Assembly (NCBI RefSeq): GCF_003917135.1
Contig: NZ_RPDI01000017.1
Coordinates: 1 to 64,000, forward strand
Source: Leucobacter chromiireducens
Lineage (GTDB): Bacteria > Actinomycetota > Actinomycetes > Actinomycetales > Microbacteriaceae
Length of the DNA stretch: 64,000 nt
Reading direction: 5' to 3'
The position numbers and the translations under genes are program-made. This document shows, piece after piece, positions 8,270 through 15,451 of the stretch; the first letter of the stretch is position 1; the number at the start of each line of letters is the position of its first letter. A model generated the notes under the pieces. The model was not told where the DNA came from. It searched no databases and saw nothing but the letters and a program-made list of their open reading frames with translations.

Positions 8270-8722
8270 CTACGCCGCGGGCGGCGCGACGAGCTTCCGC
8301 GCGAGGCGGGTGAGCTCGTGCATCTCGTCGGTGGAGAGCCGGGATCCCACCTCGCGGGCGACGCTCTTCGCGTGTGCCCGGCCGATCTCGCGCTGCACGC
8401 GCGCGCCCTCCGCGGTGAGCGAGACGCGCACCGCGCGGCCGTCGCGTTCGTCGGCGGCGCGTGCGAGGAGCCCGCGTGTGGTGAGCCGGTCGATCATGCG
8501 CGAGAGCGCTGGCTGGCTGAGCAGCACGGCGCTCTGGATCTCACAGATGCGCATGGGGGCGCCGTGCTTGGCGAGCGTGTAGAGCACGTCGTACTCGCGC
8601 ACGCTCGCCTCGCCCCAGATGTGTTCAGCCCCGAAGGTGCCCATGAGGGTGGCGTGAGCGGTCATCAGCGCCTCCCACGACTCGTTGCTGAGCCGAATGT
8701 CAGCGCGCTTCGCGGTGCTCAT
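8270..8722 (-). CDS. MarR-family transcriptional regulator (monooxygenase operon)
   Basis: 150-residue regulator with the MarR winged helix: MRICEIQSAVLLSQPALSRM is the recognition region and ARAADERDGRAVRVSLTAEG the wing, with the conserved D-x-R. The N-terminal helices (WEALMTAHATLMGTF) are dimerisation helices. The start ATG 8722 has GAAAGGAA about 7 nt upstream. It lies 44 bp after the luciferase-like monooxygenase gene and before the FMN reductase gene, so it is probably a local autorepressor. A TTGCATGTAA palindrome in front of the monooxygenase gene (9977-9986) is the best operator candidate. The signal molecule is unknown; the enzymes suggest a small aromatic or redox-active compound. 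Confidence 0.87.
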   Translation of the reverse strand: MSTAKRADIRLSNESWEALMTAHATLMGTFGAEHIWGEASVREYDVLYTLAKHGAPMRICEIQSAVLLSQPALSRMIDRLTTRGLLARAADERDGRAVRVSLTAEGARVQREIGRAHAKSVAREVGSRLSTDEMHELTRLARKLVAPPAA

Positions 8723-8766
8723 GGGCGTTCCTTTCGGATGTCATGCTGGCAGGGTGCTGGCGGGCG

Positions 8767-9951
8767 TTAGAGCCCGAATGAGGCGCCGGGCTTGGCCGCC
8801 GAATCCTGGTAGGGCGAGCCGCCCGTCACGTTGTCGCCGCGGTTGGCGTTCGGTCGGGGCTGGCGGGGCGCCTCGTCGCCGTACTTGGCCTTGACCAGGC
8901 TTTCGTGGCTCGGCGACTCGGGCACCTCTGGGTCTCGGCGCGCGGCCATTTCCGCGCGGAGCACGGGGATGACCTCGGAGCCCAGCATATCGAGCTGCTC
9001 GAGCACCGTCTTGAGCGGCAGGCCAGCGTGGTCGACGAGGAACATCTGCCGCTGGTAGTCGCCGAAGGTCTCACGGAACGTGAGCGTCTTGTCGATGACC
9101 TCCTGCGGGCTGCCGACGGTGAGCGGGGTCTGCTGCGTGAAGTCCTCCATGCGCGGGCCGTGGCCGTAGACGGGGGCCTCGTTGAAGTACGGGCGGAACT
9201 GCGCGACGGCGTCCTGCGACTTCTTCGCGATGAATGCCTGGCCGCCGAGGCCGACGATCGCCTGCTTCTGCGTGCCGTGGCCGTAGTGCTCGAAGCGCTC
9301 GCGGTAGAACTTCACGAGGCGCAGGAAGTGCTCGGACGGCGCGAACAGGTGGTTCGCGAAGAAACCGTCGCCGTAGTACGCGGCCTGCTCGGCGATCTCC
9401 GGGGTGCGGATGGAGCCGTGCCACACGAACGGCGGCACGTCGTCGAGCGGGCGGGGCGTCGAGGTGAAGCCCTGCAGCGGGGTGCGGAAGTTGCCCTCGT
9501 AATCGACGACGTCCTCGCGCCACAGGCGGTGCAGCAGGTTGTAGTTCTCGAGCGCGAGCGGCAGTGCCGAGCGGATGTCTTTGCCGAACCAGGGGTACAC
9601 GGGCGCGGTGTTGCCGCGGCCGAGCATGAGGTCCATGCGACCCTTCGCGAGGTGCTGCAGCATCGCGTACTCCTCGGCGATGCGCACCGGGTCGTTCGTG
9701 GTGATGAGCGTGGTGCTCGTCGAGAGCTTCAGCGTCTTCGTCTGCGCCGCGATGTACGCGAGGAACGTGGTGGGGCTCGACGAGAAGAAGGGTGGGTTGT
9801 GGTGCTCGCCGATTGCGAAGACGTCGAGGCCGACTTCCTCAGCGTGGACGGCGATCTTCGCGAGCCCGTCGATGCGTTCCGCCTCACTGGGCGTGTAGTC
9901 GGCCACCGGGTCGCGCGTGACGTCGCTGACCGAGAAGATCCCAAATTCCAT
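8767..9951 (-). CDS. CE1758-type FMN-dependent luciferase-like monooxygenase
   Basis: 394-residue member of the bacterial luciferase superfamily, a TIM-barrel enzyme that uses FMNH2 and O2 to oxygenate an unidentified substrate. Visible family features are the N-terminal strand MEFGIFSVSD, GLDVFAIGEHHNPPFFSSSP (substrate and flavin pocket with EHH), STSTTLITTNDPVRIAEEYAMLQHLAKGRMDLMLGRGN, the classic barrel segment, and the late VGSPQEVIDKTLTFRE. Start ATG 9951 has GGAGG about 9 nt upstream. The last ~45 residues are a low-complexity hydrophilic tail. It is first in the operon with MarR and the FMN reductase, the usual two-component monooxygenase arrangement. Its promoter region faces that of the ABC/YhgE operon. 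Confidence 0.87.
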   Translation of the reverse strand: MEFGIFSVSDVTRDPVADYTPSEAERIDGLAKIAVHAEEVGLDVFAIGEHHNPPFFSSSPTTFLAYIAAQTKTLKLSTSTTLITTNDPVRIAEEYAMLQHLAKGRMDLMLGRGNTAPVYPWFGKDIRSALPLALENYNLLHRLWREDVVDYEGNFRTPLQGFTSTPRPLDDVPPFVWHGSIRTPEIAEQAAYYGDGFFANHLFAPSEHFLRLVKFYRERFEHYGHGTQKQAIVGLGGQAFIAKKSQDAVAQFRPYFNEAPVYGHGPRMEDFTQQTPLTVGSPQEVIDKTLTFRETFGDYQRQMFLVDHAGLPLKTVLEQLDMLGSEVIPVLRAEMAARRDPEVPESPSHESLVKAKYGDEAPRQPRPNANRGDNVTGGSPYQDSAAKPGASFGL

Positions 9952-9976
9952 GATGCGTGCCTCCGTTTATATGCGC

Positions 9977-9986
9977 TTGCATGTAA
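9977..9986 (-). promoter_or_regulatory. Candidate MarR operator upstream of the monooxygenase gene
   Basis: TTGCATGTAA is a near-perfect palindrome in an AT-rich patch (about 9966-9995), 26-35 bp before the monooxygenase start and just upstream of its GGAGG site. Position and symmetry fit a MarR-family site; binding by the operon's own regulator is inference. Confidence 0.4.
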
Positions 9987-10024
9987 ATGTAACACGGGCA
10001 ATCCGGATCTATTCCCCACTTCAT

Positions 10025-10065
10025 TTGACGATTCGCCCCGCATTGTTTTAGACTGACTAGTCAGT
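10025..10065 (+). promoter_or_regulatory. Promoter and TetR-type operator of the ABC/YhgE operon
   Basis: TTGACG (10025-10030), an 18-bp spacer and TAGACT (10049-10054) form a clear promoter. A perfect 14-bp palindrome ACTGACTAGTCAGT (10052-10065) overlaps the -10 box and the start of transcription, the usual place for a TetR-family repressor. The TetR gene at 13438 ends this operon. Confidence 0.65.
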
Positions 10066-10096
10066 TTAAGAAATCAGCGAAGGATCAAGGATCACC

Positions 10097-10801
10097 GTGA
10101 CCACACTGCACGCCGCGCCCAGCTCAGCGCCCAGCCCCATCAGCGCCGCCCGCGCGCCCGTCGTCGCGCTGAGCGGGGCACTGGTGCGCGGCGAGCACGG
10201 CCCCGTGTTCGGCCCGCTCACCGCGACGAGCGAGCGGCCCATCACCGCGATCGTTGGCACGCGCGGCAGCGGGCGCACCTCGCTGCTGCTCAGCATCGCC
10301 GGGCGTATGCGCCTGCACGAGGGCACGCTCAACACCCTCGGCACGGCGAAGCTCGGCGAGATCCGCCGCCGCACCGGCATCGCCGGCTTCGAGGCGATCG
10401 ACGCGCTCGAGCCGCAGGTCACCGTGAGCGACATCCTCCGCGAGCGGCTCTCCTGGGCGCTGCCGTGGTACCGCCGCGTGCCGCGCATCACGCAGGAGCT
10501 CGCGGCGGATCTGCTCGAACCGGCGTTCGGGGCCACCTCACTGATCCCGATCGAGACGCTGGTGCGCGATCTCACCCCGGCCGCCGAGCAGCTGCTGCGC
10601 ATCGGTCTCGCGCTCCTGGAGGAGCCCGAGCTGCTCGTGCTTGACGACTTCGATGCCCTGCGCGACCCCGCAGATCGGGATCTCGTCGCCGAGCGCCTCA
10701 GCGCCCTCGCCGGGCGCGGCGTCCGCACCGTGTTCGCGACGAGCGACCCGGGCGACGTCGAGCGATTCGCCGCGCTCGAACCGGCCGTGATCGCGCTCTA
10801 A
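10097..10801 (+). CDS. Atypical ABC-type ATPase subunit paired with YhgE/Pip protein
   Basis: 234-residue ABC nucleotide-binding domain with altered catalytic motifs. Walker A reads GTRGSGRT, with Arg60 where Lys is expected. The signature region is LTPAAEQ in place of LSGGQ. Walker B is ELLVLDDFDAL, with Asp in the position of the catalytic Glu. The switch region is ATSD rather than THD. It may bind nucleotide but is unlikely to be a standard transport ATPase. GTG 10097 follows AAGGATC and sits 32 nt after the operator palindrome. The next gene, for a YhgE/Pip membrane protein, begins 34 bp downstream, and a TetR gene follows. Similar small ABC-like proteins are known beside YhgE genes in actinomycetes; the biochemical role is not established. 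Confidence 0.8.
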   Translation: MTTLHAAPSSAPSPISAARAPVVALSGALVRGEHGPVFGPLTATSERPITAIVGTRGSGRTSLLLSIAGRMRLHEGTLNTLGTAKLGEIRRRTGIAGFEAIDALEPQVTVSDILRERLSWALPWYRRVPRITQELAADLLEPAFGATSLIPIETLVRDLTPAAEQLLRIGLALLEEPELLVLDDFDALRDPADRDLVAERLSALAGRGVRTVFATSDPGDVERFAALEPAVIAL

Positions 10802-10835
10802 TCCCACCGACACTCACACAAAGAAGACGAAAGAC

Positions 10836-13361
10836 ATGTCACTGTTCACACGCGGCACCGAGCTGCAACGTTTCCGCAGGGGAACCCTGCCCAAGATCTC
10901 CCTGGTCGTGCTGCTGGTCATCCCGCTCATCTACGGCGCGCTGTACCTGTGGGCGTTCTGGGCCCCGACCGACAACATGGACAAGCTGCCCGTCGCGGTC
11001 GTCAACCTGGACGAGCCGGCCGAGCAGCCGGGCGGTGAGACGCTCACGGCGGGCGACGACGTGCTCGAAGAGCTGCAATCAGGGAAGGATCTCGACTGGC
11101 AGCCACTGGGCGCCGCTGACGCGGCGAGCGCGGTGGCCGACGGCGACGTGTATTTCTCCGTGACGATCCCGAAGGACTTCTCGCGCACGCTTGCCGGGCT
11201 GCAGGACGACCCGAAGGCCGGCACGCTCGAGGTGCAGTACAATGACAACAACTCCTTCCTCGCCTCGACGCTCGGGAAGCAGGCCATGGTGCAGCTGCGC
11301 GACGCGGTTGCCGAGACGACCACGCAGACCGCCGCGGAGCAGGTGCTCGTCGGCGTCGAGAAGCTGAGTGACGGCACGCGCGACGCGGCGGCCGCCGCCG
11401 ACACCCTCGAGTCGGGCACGAAGCAGGTGTCCTCTGGCACGCAGAAGCTGAGCGTCGGGCTCGGGGAACTGGCCGACGGCACCGCGCAGATCGTGGCGAA
11501 GTCGCCAGAGCTCGTCGACGGCACGCAGCGACTGGCCGGTGGCCTCGACACCGCACGCGCCGGGAGCGCGAAGCTGGCCGACGGGAGCGCGAAGCTCGCG
11601 GCGGGCGCCGGCGAAGCCGCCGACAAGTCCGGGCAGCTGCGCGATGGCCTCGGCCAGCTCAGCGAAGGCGCCGGGGCACTCGCCGGCGGCAGCGCCGCGG
11701 TGACCGAGGGCAGCGGCAAGCTCGCCCAGGGTGCAGGGGCGCTGCACTCGGGGGCGAGCGACCTCTCACAGGGCATGCAGCAGTTGAGCGCCGGCACCGT
11801 AACGCTGAACACCAAGGTCGGCGAGCTCGCGGCGGGCGCGGACGCGCTCTCCGCCGGTGTGGGGGACCTCGCCGCCGGCACCGCCAACGCGGCACAGGGC
11901 GCGGCAAGCCTCTCCGAGAACGCGGGTGCGCTCTCGGGCGGCGCGGCTCAGGTGTCCCAGGGCACCGCCGCGATCGCGAGTTTCGCTGCCGCCAATCCTG
12001 CGGCCACCATCGCGGAGCTCGAAGCCGCGCTTGCGGCGAACGGCACCTCGCTTTCCGCGGTCTCCGCGGGCGCGCAGCAGCTGGCTGGGGGCGCCCAGCA
12101 GCTCGCGGGCGGGGCGGATCAGCTGTCGAGCGGGATCGCTGCAGCGAACGCGGGAGCGCAGACGCTCGCCACGAAGTCGGGTGAACTCGCTGGCGGCACG
12201 CACCAGCTGGCAGACAAGACCGGCGAGCTGCAGAGCAGCGCGGCGAAGCTCGCCGACGGCTCGAACACCGTCGCGTCCGGGCTCGGCTCGCTGAGTTCGA
12301 AGGCCAGCGAACTGAACGCCGGCGCGGCGAAGGTGTCGTCGGGGGCTGGCACGCTCGCCGAGAAGTCGACGGTCGCGCGCGACGGCAGCGGGCAGCTGGC
12401 TGCCGGCCTCGGCACGCTCGCCGGGGGAACGCGCGACGCCGCGGCCGGCAGCTCAGCGCTCGCGGCAGGCGTCGGAACCGCCGCCGACGGCGCGAACCAG
12501 CTCGCCGCGGGCGCTGGCCAGCTCGCCGACGGGGCGACGAAGCTGAATGACGGCGCGCAGGAGGCGAGCGCGAAGTCGGGGGAACTCGCGACGGGCGCCA
12601 AGAAGGTCACCGACGGCGCGGACACGTTCGCGTCGAAGCTCGCCGACGGCGCCGAGGAGGCGCCGGAGTTCAGCGCCGGGCAGACCGCGAAGATCGCCGA
12701 GACCATGGCGAAGCCGGTCGCGCTCGACGAGCACACGGAGAACGCGGTGCAGGGCTTCGGCGAGGGCTTCGCCCCGTTCTTCATCGCCCTGGCTTCGTTC
12801 GTCGGCGCGCTGATCACGTGGCTGATCCTGCGCCCGCTGCCCAGGCGCCCGCTCGCCTCGAACGTGTCCGGGCTGCGCTCGGTGCTCGCCGGCTTCTGGC
12901 CGGCCGCGCTGATCGCCGTTGGCCAGGTGGTCATCATGATGCTGGTGCTCGTGTACGGGATCGGCATGCGGCCAACGCACTGGGTGGGCATGGCGGCGTT
13001 CATGCTGCTCGTCACGCTCGCGTTCCTGGCGCTGCAGCAGATGTTCATTGCACTGCTCGGCACGGCTGCGGGACGCGTCGTGAGCCTCGTGCTCCTGATG
13101 CTCCAGCTCTCCTCCTCCGGCGGCACCTACCCGGTGGAGACGACGCCGCAGTTCTTCCAGATCCTGCACCCGTTCATGCCGGCCTCCTACGTGGTCGATG
13201 GGCTGCGGCAGCTGATCGGTGGCGGCATCGACGGGCGTTTCTGGGTGGCGCTCGGGGTGATGACGGCGGTGCTGCTCGGCTCGCTCGCCATCAGCGCGGT
13301 GGCCGCGCGTCGCCAGAAGGTGTGGACGGTCTCGCGGCTCCACCCGGCGCTCGCGATCTAG
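10836..13361 (+). CDS. YhgE/Pip-domain membrane protein (ABC-2/MmpL-like)
   Basis: 841-residue membrane protein. One transmembrane helix near residues 20-42 (LVVLLVIPLIYGALYLWAFW) is followed by the YhgE/Pip N-terminal domain (PVAVVNLDEP, VYFSVTIPKDFS). A long extracytoplasmic region holds many degenerate heptad-like repeats of the xxxLxxGxxxL type (LADGSAKLAAGA, LSEGAGALAGGS and others, about residues 170-610). About five C-terminal helices follow (from ALASFVGALITWLILR to AVLLGSLAISAVAARR), with the SSSGGTYPVETTPQFFQILHPFMP segment typical of the family. Homologues are linked to phage infection (Pip) and to late type VII secretion (EsaA). The ATPase-like upstream gene and downstream TetR suggest an efflux or envelope-export unit. 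Confidence 0.88.
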   Translation: MSLFTRGTELQRFRRGTLPKISLVVLLVIPLIYGALYLWAFWAPTDNMDKLPVAVVNLDEPAEQPGGETLTAGDDVLEELQSGKDLDWQPLGAADAASAVADGDVYFSVTIPKDFSRTLAGLQDDPKAGTLEVQYNDNNSFLASTLGKQAMVQLRDAVAETTTQTAAEQVLVGVEKLSDGTRDAAAAADTLESGTKQVSSGTQKLSVGLGELADGTAQIVAKSPELVDGTQRLAGGLDTARAGSAKLADGSAKLAAGAGEAADKSGQLRDGLGQLSEGAGALAGGSAAVTEGSGKLAQGAGALHSGASDLSQGMQQLSAGTVTLNTKVGELAAGADALSAGVGDLAAGTANAAQGAASLSENAGALSGGAAQVSQGTAAIASFAAANPAATIAELEAALAANGTSLSAVSAGAQQLAGGAQQLAGGADQLSSGIAAANAGAQTLATKSGELAGGTHQLADKTGELQSSAAKLADGSNTVASGLGSLSSKASELNAGAAKVSSGAGTLAEKSTVARDGSGQLAAGLGTLAGGTRDAAAGSSALAAGVGTAADGANQLAAGAGQLADGATKLNDGAQEASAKSGELATGAKKVTDGADTFASKLADGAEEAPEFSAGQTAKIAETMAKPVALDEHTENAVQGFGEGFAPFFIALASFVGALITWLILRPLPRRPLASNVSGLRSVLAGFWPAALIAVGQVVIMMLVLVYGIGMRPTHWVGMAAFMLLVTLAFLALQQMFIALLGTAAGRVVSLVLLMLQLSSSGGTYPVETTPQFFQILHPFMPASYVVDGLRQLIGGGIDGRFWVALGVMTAVLLGSLAISAVAARRQKVWTVSRLHPALAI

Positions 13362-13437
13362 GTCGGTGCGGCGCGGGCGAGTTGGCTCGCGCCGCGCCGG
13401 ATCCCGCACGAATCGCGCAGTAGGGGAAGATAGAGGC

Positions 13438-13998
13438 ATGGCACGCGTCAACACCAAACAGCTCATCACCGAGGCCGCGGTGCGCGTCGCCGCGCAGCAC
13501 GGGATCAGCGGCGCGTCCATGGACCAGATCGCCGAGGCCGCCGGGGTGGCCAAGGGGAGCCTGTACTACAACTTCGCGTCGAAGGACGCGATCTTTGAGG
13601 AAGTGATTCGCGTGGGCTTCGAGAAGCTCGCGGCGGCGATCGACGGGGCCCGAGCGGCTGTCGCTCCGGCCGACGCCCCGCGCGCCGTCGCCGCGGCGAC
13701 GCTCGAAACGCTGCGCGGCAACCTCGACCTCGCGAAGCTCATGGCGTCCGAGGTGTTTCGCACGGATCGGCCGTGGGCCGACACCATGGCGCTCGCGCGC
13801 GGATCGGTGACCGTGCGGTTCCGCGACGTGCTGCGCGCGGCGCGCGAGGCGAACGGCGATCCCCGCTCAGCGGAGACCACCGAGACGGCGGGCGCCGCGT
13901 TCTTCGGGGCCCTCGCTGGCGCCTGCCTCGACTGGCTGCTGTTCCGTGAGGACCAGCCCGTGGAGCTCGTGCTCGACCAGGTGCTCGAGGCGTTCTAG
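13438..13998 (+). CDS. TetR/AcrR-family transcriptional repressor
   Basis: 186-residue regulator. The N-terminal helix-turn-helix is clear: ITEAAVRVAAQHGISGASMD, then IAEAAGVAKGSLYYNFASKD with the conserved YYNFxSKxxL-like end. The C-terminal part is the ligand-binding dimer domain and is not diagnostic. I chose ATG 13438, preceded by GGGGAAGA; the frame stays open upstream but has no TetR features. It closes the ABC/YhgE operon, 76 bp after the YhgE gene. The ACTGACTAGTCAGT palindrome at 10052-10065 in the operon promoter is the likely operator. The ligand is unknown. Confidence 0.88.
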   Translation: MARVNTKQLITEAAVRVAAQHGISGASMDQIAEAAGVAKGSLYYNFASKDAIFEEVIRVGFEKLAAAIDGARAAVAPADAPRAVAAATLETLRGNLDLAKLMASEVFRTDRPWADTMALARGSVTVRFRDVLRAAREANGDPRSAETTETAGAAFFGALAGACLDWLLFREDQPVELVLDQVLEAF

Positions 13999-14020
13999 CC
14001 GCGGCGGCCCCCGCAAACGT

Positions 14021-14059
14021 CGCGCGGCGGCGGCTCCCAGTGGGAACCGCCGCCGCGCG
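14021..14059. terminator. Bidirectional terminator between tetR and aminotransferase genes
   Basis: Arms 14021-14039 and 14041-14059 form a 19-bp near-perfect hairpin (CGCGCGGCGGCGG and complement, TCCCA/TGGGA inner stem) between convergent genes. There is no T-tract, as is common for actinobacterial terminators. Confidence 0.7.
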
Positions 14060-14076
14060 TCGGTGTTCGGTGCGTA

Positions 14077-15279
14077 CTACTCAGACAGCAGCGCCTGGAT
14101 GCGCTGCACGCCCTCCAGGATCGCGTCGTCGCCGAGCGCGTAGCTGAAACGCAGGTAGCCGGACGGGCCGAACGCCTCGCCTGGCACCGCTGCGACCTCG
14201 GCGTGCTCGAGGATGAGGTCAGCGAGCTCGAGCGAGGTGGTCGGAGTGACGCCGCGGACGGGCTTGCCGAGCGCCGCGGTGACGTCCACGTACGCGTAGA
14301 ACGCGCCCTCGGGGGTGGGGCAGGTGAAGCCCGGAACCTTGTTCAGCTCGCTCACGATGAGCTTGCGGCGGCGATCGAACGCGAGACGCATCTCCTCGAT
14401 CGGCTCCTGCGGGCCCGTGAGCGCCGCGATGGCCGCGCGCTGCGCGATGTTGTTGATGTTCGACGTGAGGTGCGACTGCAGGTTCGCTGCGCCCTTGATG
14501 ACGTCGGCGGGGCCGAGCATCCAGCCGAGGCGCCAGCCCGTCATCGCGTAGGTCTTCGCGACGCCGTTGACGAGGATCGCGCGGTCCTGCAGCGCGGGGG
14601 TCGCCTCGACGATCGACACGGCGCGCACGCCGTCGTAGGTGAGGTTCTGGTAGATCTCGTCGGCGATCACCCAGAGGCCGTTCGCGTCCGCCCAGTCGCC
14701 GATCGCCTTCGTCTCCTCCGGCGTGTACACCGCGCCGGTGGGGTTCGACGGCGAGACGAAGAGCAGCACCTTCGTGCGCTCGGTGCGCGCGGCCTCGAGC
14801 TGCGCGACGGTCACCTTGTAGCCCTGATCCGAGCCGGCGAACACCTCGACGGGAACGCCGTCGGCCAGCTGGATCGCCTCGGGGTACGTGGTCCAGTACG
14901 GTGCGGGGAGGAGCACCTCGTCACCCGGATCGAGGAGCGCCTGGAACGCCTGGTAGACGGCCTGCTTGCCGCCGTTCGTGACGATCACCTGTGCGGGATC
15001 GATCGCCCACCCGGAATCGCGCGCGGTCTTTGCGGCGATGGCCTGCTTCAGCTCGGGCAGGCCGGCTGCCGCGGTGTAGCGGAAATTCTTGGGGTCTTCG
15101 AGCGCGGCGCGTGCGGCATCAACGATGTGCTGCGGCGTCGCGAAATCGGGCTCACCGGCGGCGTAGCTGATGACGGGCCGGCCCTCGGCCTGGAGGGCCT
15201 TCGCCTTGGCGTCGACTTTGAGCGTGGCGGACTCGGCGATAGCGCCGAGCTTCTTTGACAGACGAGAGTTGGTGGTCAC
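14077..15279 (-). CDS. aspC: PLP-dependent aspartate-type aminotransferase
   Basis: 400-residue fold-type I aminotransferase (class I/II, subgroup Ib) that exchanges the amino group between aspartate or a related amino acid and 2-oxoglutarate in the cytoplasm. Motifs: [13 protein letters not shown] at the N-terminus, [21 protein letters not shown] (cofactor phosphate site), [13 protein letters not shown] with the invariant Asn, [14 protein letters not shown] with Asp and Tyr contacting PLP, and the Schiff-base Lys in [15 protein letters not shown]. The C-terminal [16 protein letters not shown] has the substrate-carboxylate Arg. GTG 15279 is the first plausible start. A transaminase next to tRNA-Trp/secE is common in related actinomycetes, but here a 791-residue phosphoesterase gene lies between. 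Alanine or aromatic amino acids cannot be excluded as substrates. Confidence 0.87.
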   Translation of the reverse strand: MTTNSRLSKKLGAIAESATLKVDAKAKALQAEGRPVISYAAGEPDFATPQHIVDAARAALEDPKNFRYTAAAGLPELKQAIAAKTARDSGWAIDPAQVIVTNGGKQAVYQAFQALLDPGDEVLLPAPYWTTYPEAIQLADGVPVEVFAGSDQGYKVTVAQLEAARTERTKVLLFVSPSNPTGAVYTPEETKAIGDWADANGLWVIADEIYQNLTYDGVRAVSIVEATPALQDRAILVNGVAKTYAMTGWRLGWMLGPADVIKGAANLQSHLTSNINNIAQRAAIAALTGPQEPIEEMRLAFDRRRKLIVSELNKVPGFTCPTPEGAFYAYVDVTAALGKPVRGVTPTTSLELADLILEHAEVAAVPGEAFGPSGYLRFSYALGDDAILEGVQRIQALLSE

Positions 15280-15451
15280 GAGGCCAGTCTAAGACGTGCG
15301 GGCGTGCGGCGGGGAATGCGCGCGAGTCGACGGGTGAATCCGGAGTGAAGCAGTGTTCATGCAGCTTTCACACCGAGGCCAAAGCGCCGTCATCCTGTAT
15401 CGACAACTTGGGTTCAGATGTGCCTATCTCGGGCACCGAGGAGAGGAATCC

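Noticed and set aside
15286-15451. Possible Pho-box-like sequence (GTTCATGCAGCTTTCAC) before the phosphoesterase gene
   Set aside because: Only one weak half-site resemblance; no repeated 11-bp units as in genuine actinobacterial PhoP boxes.
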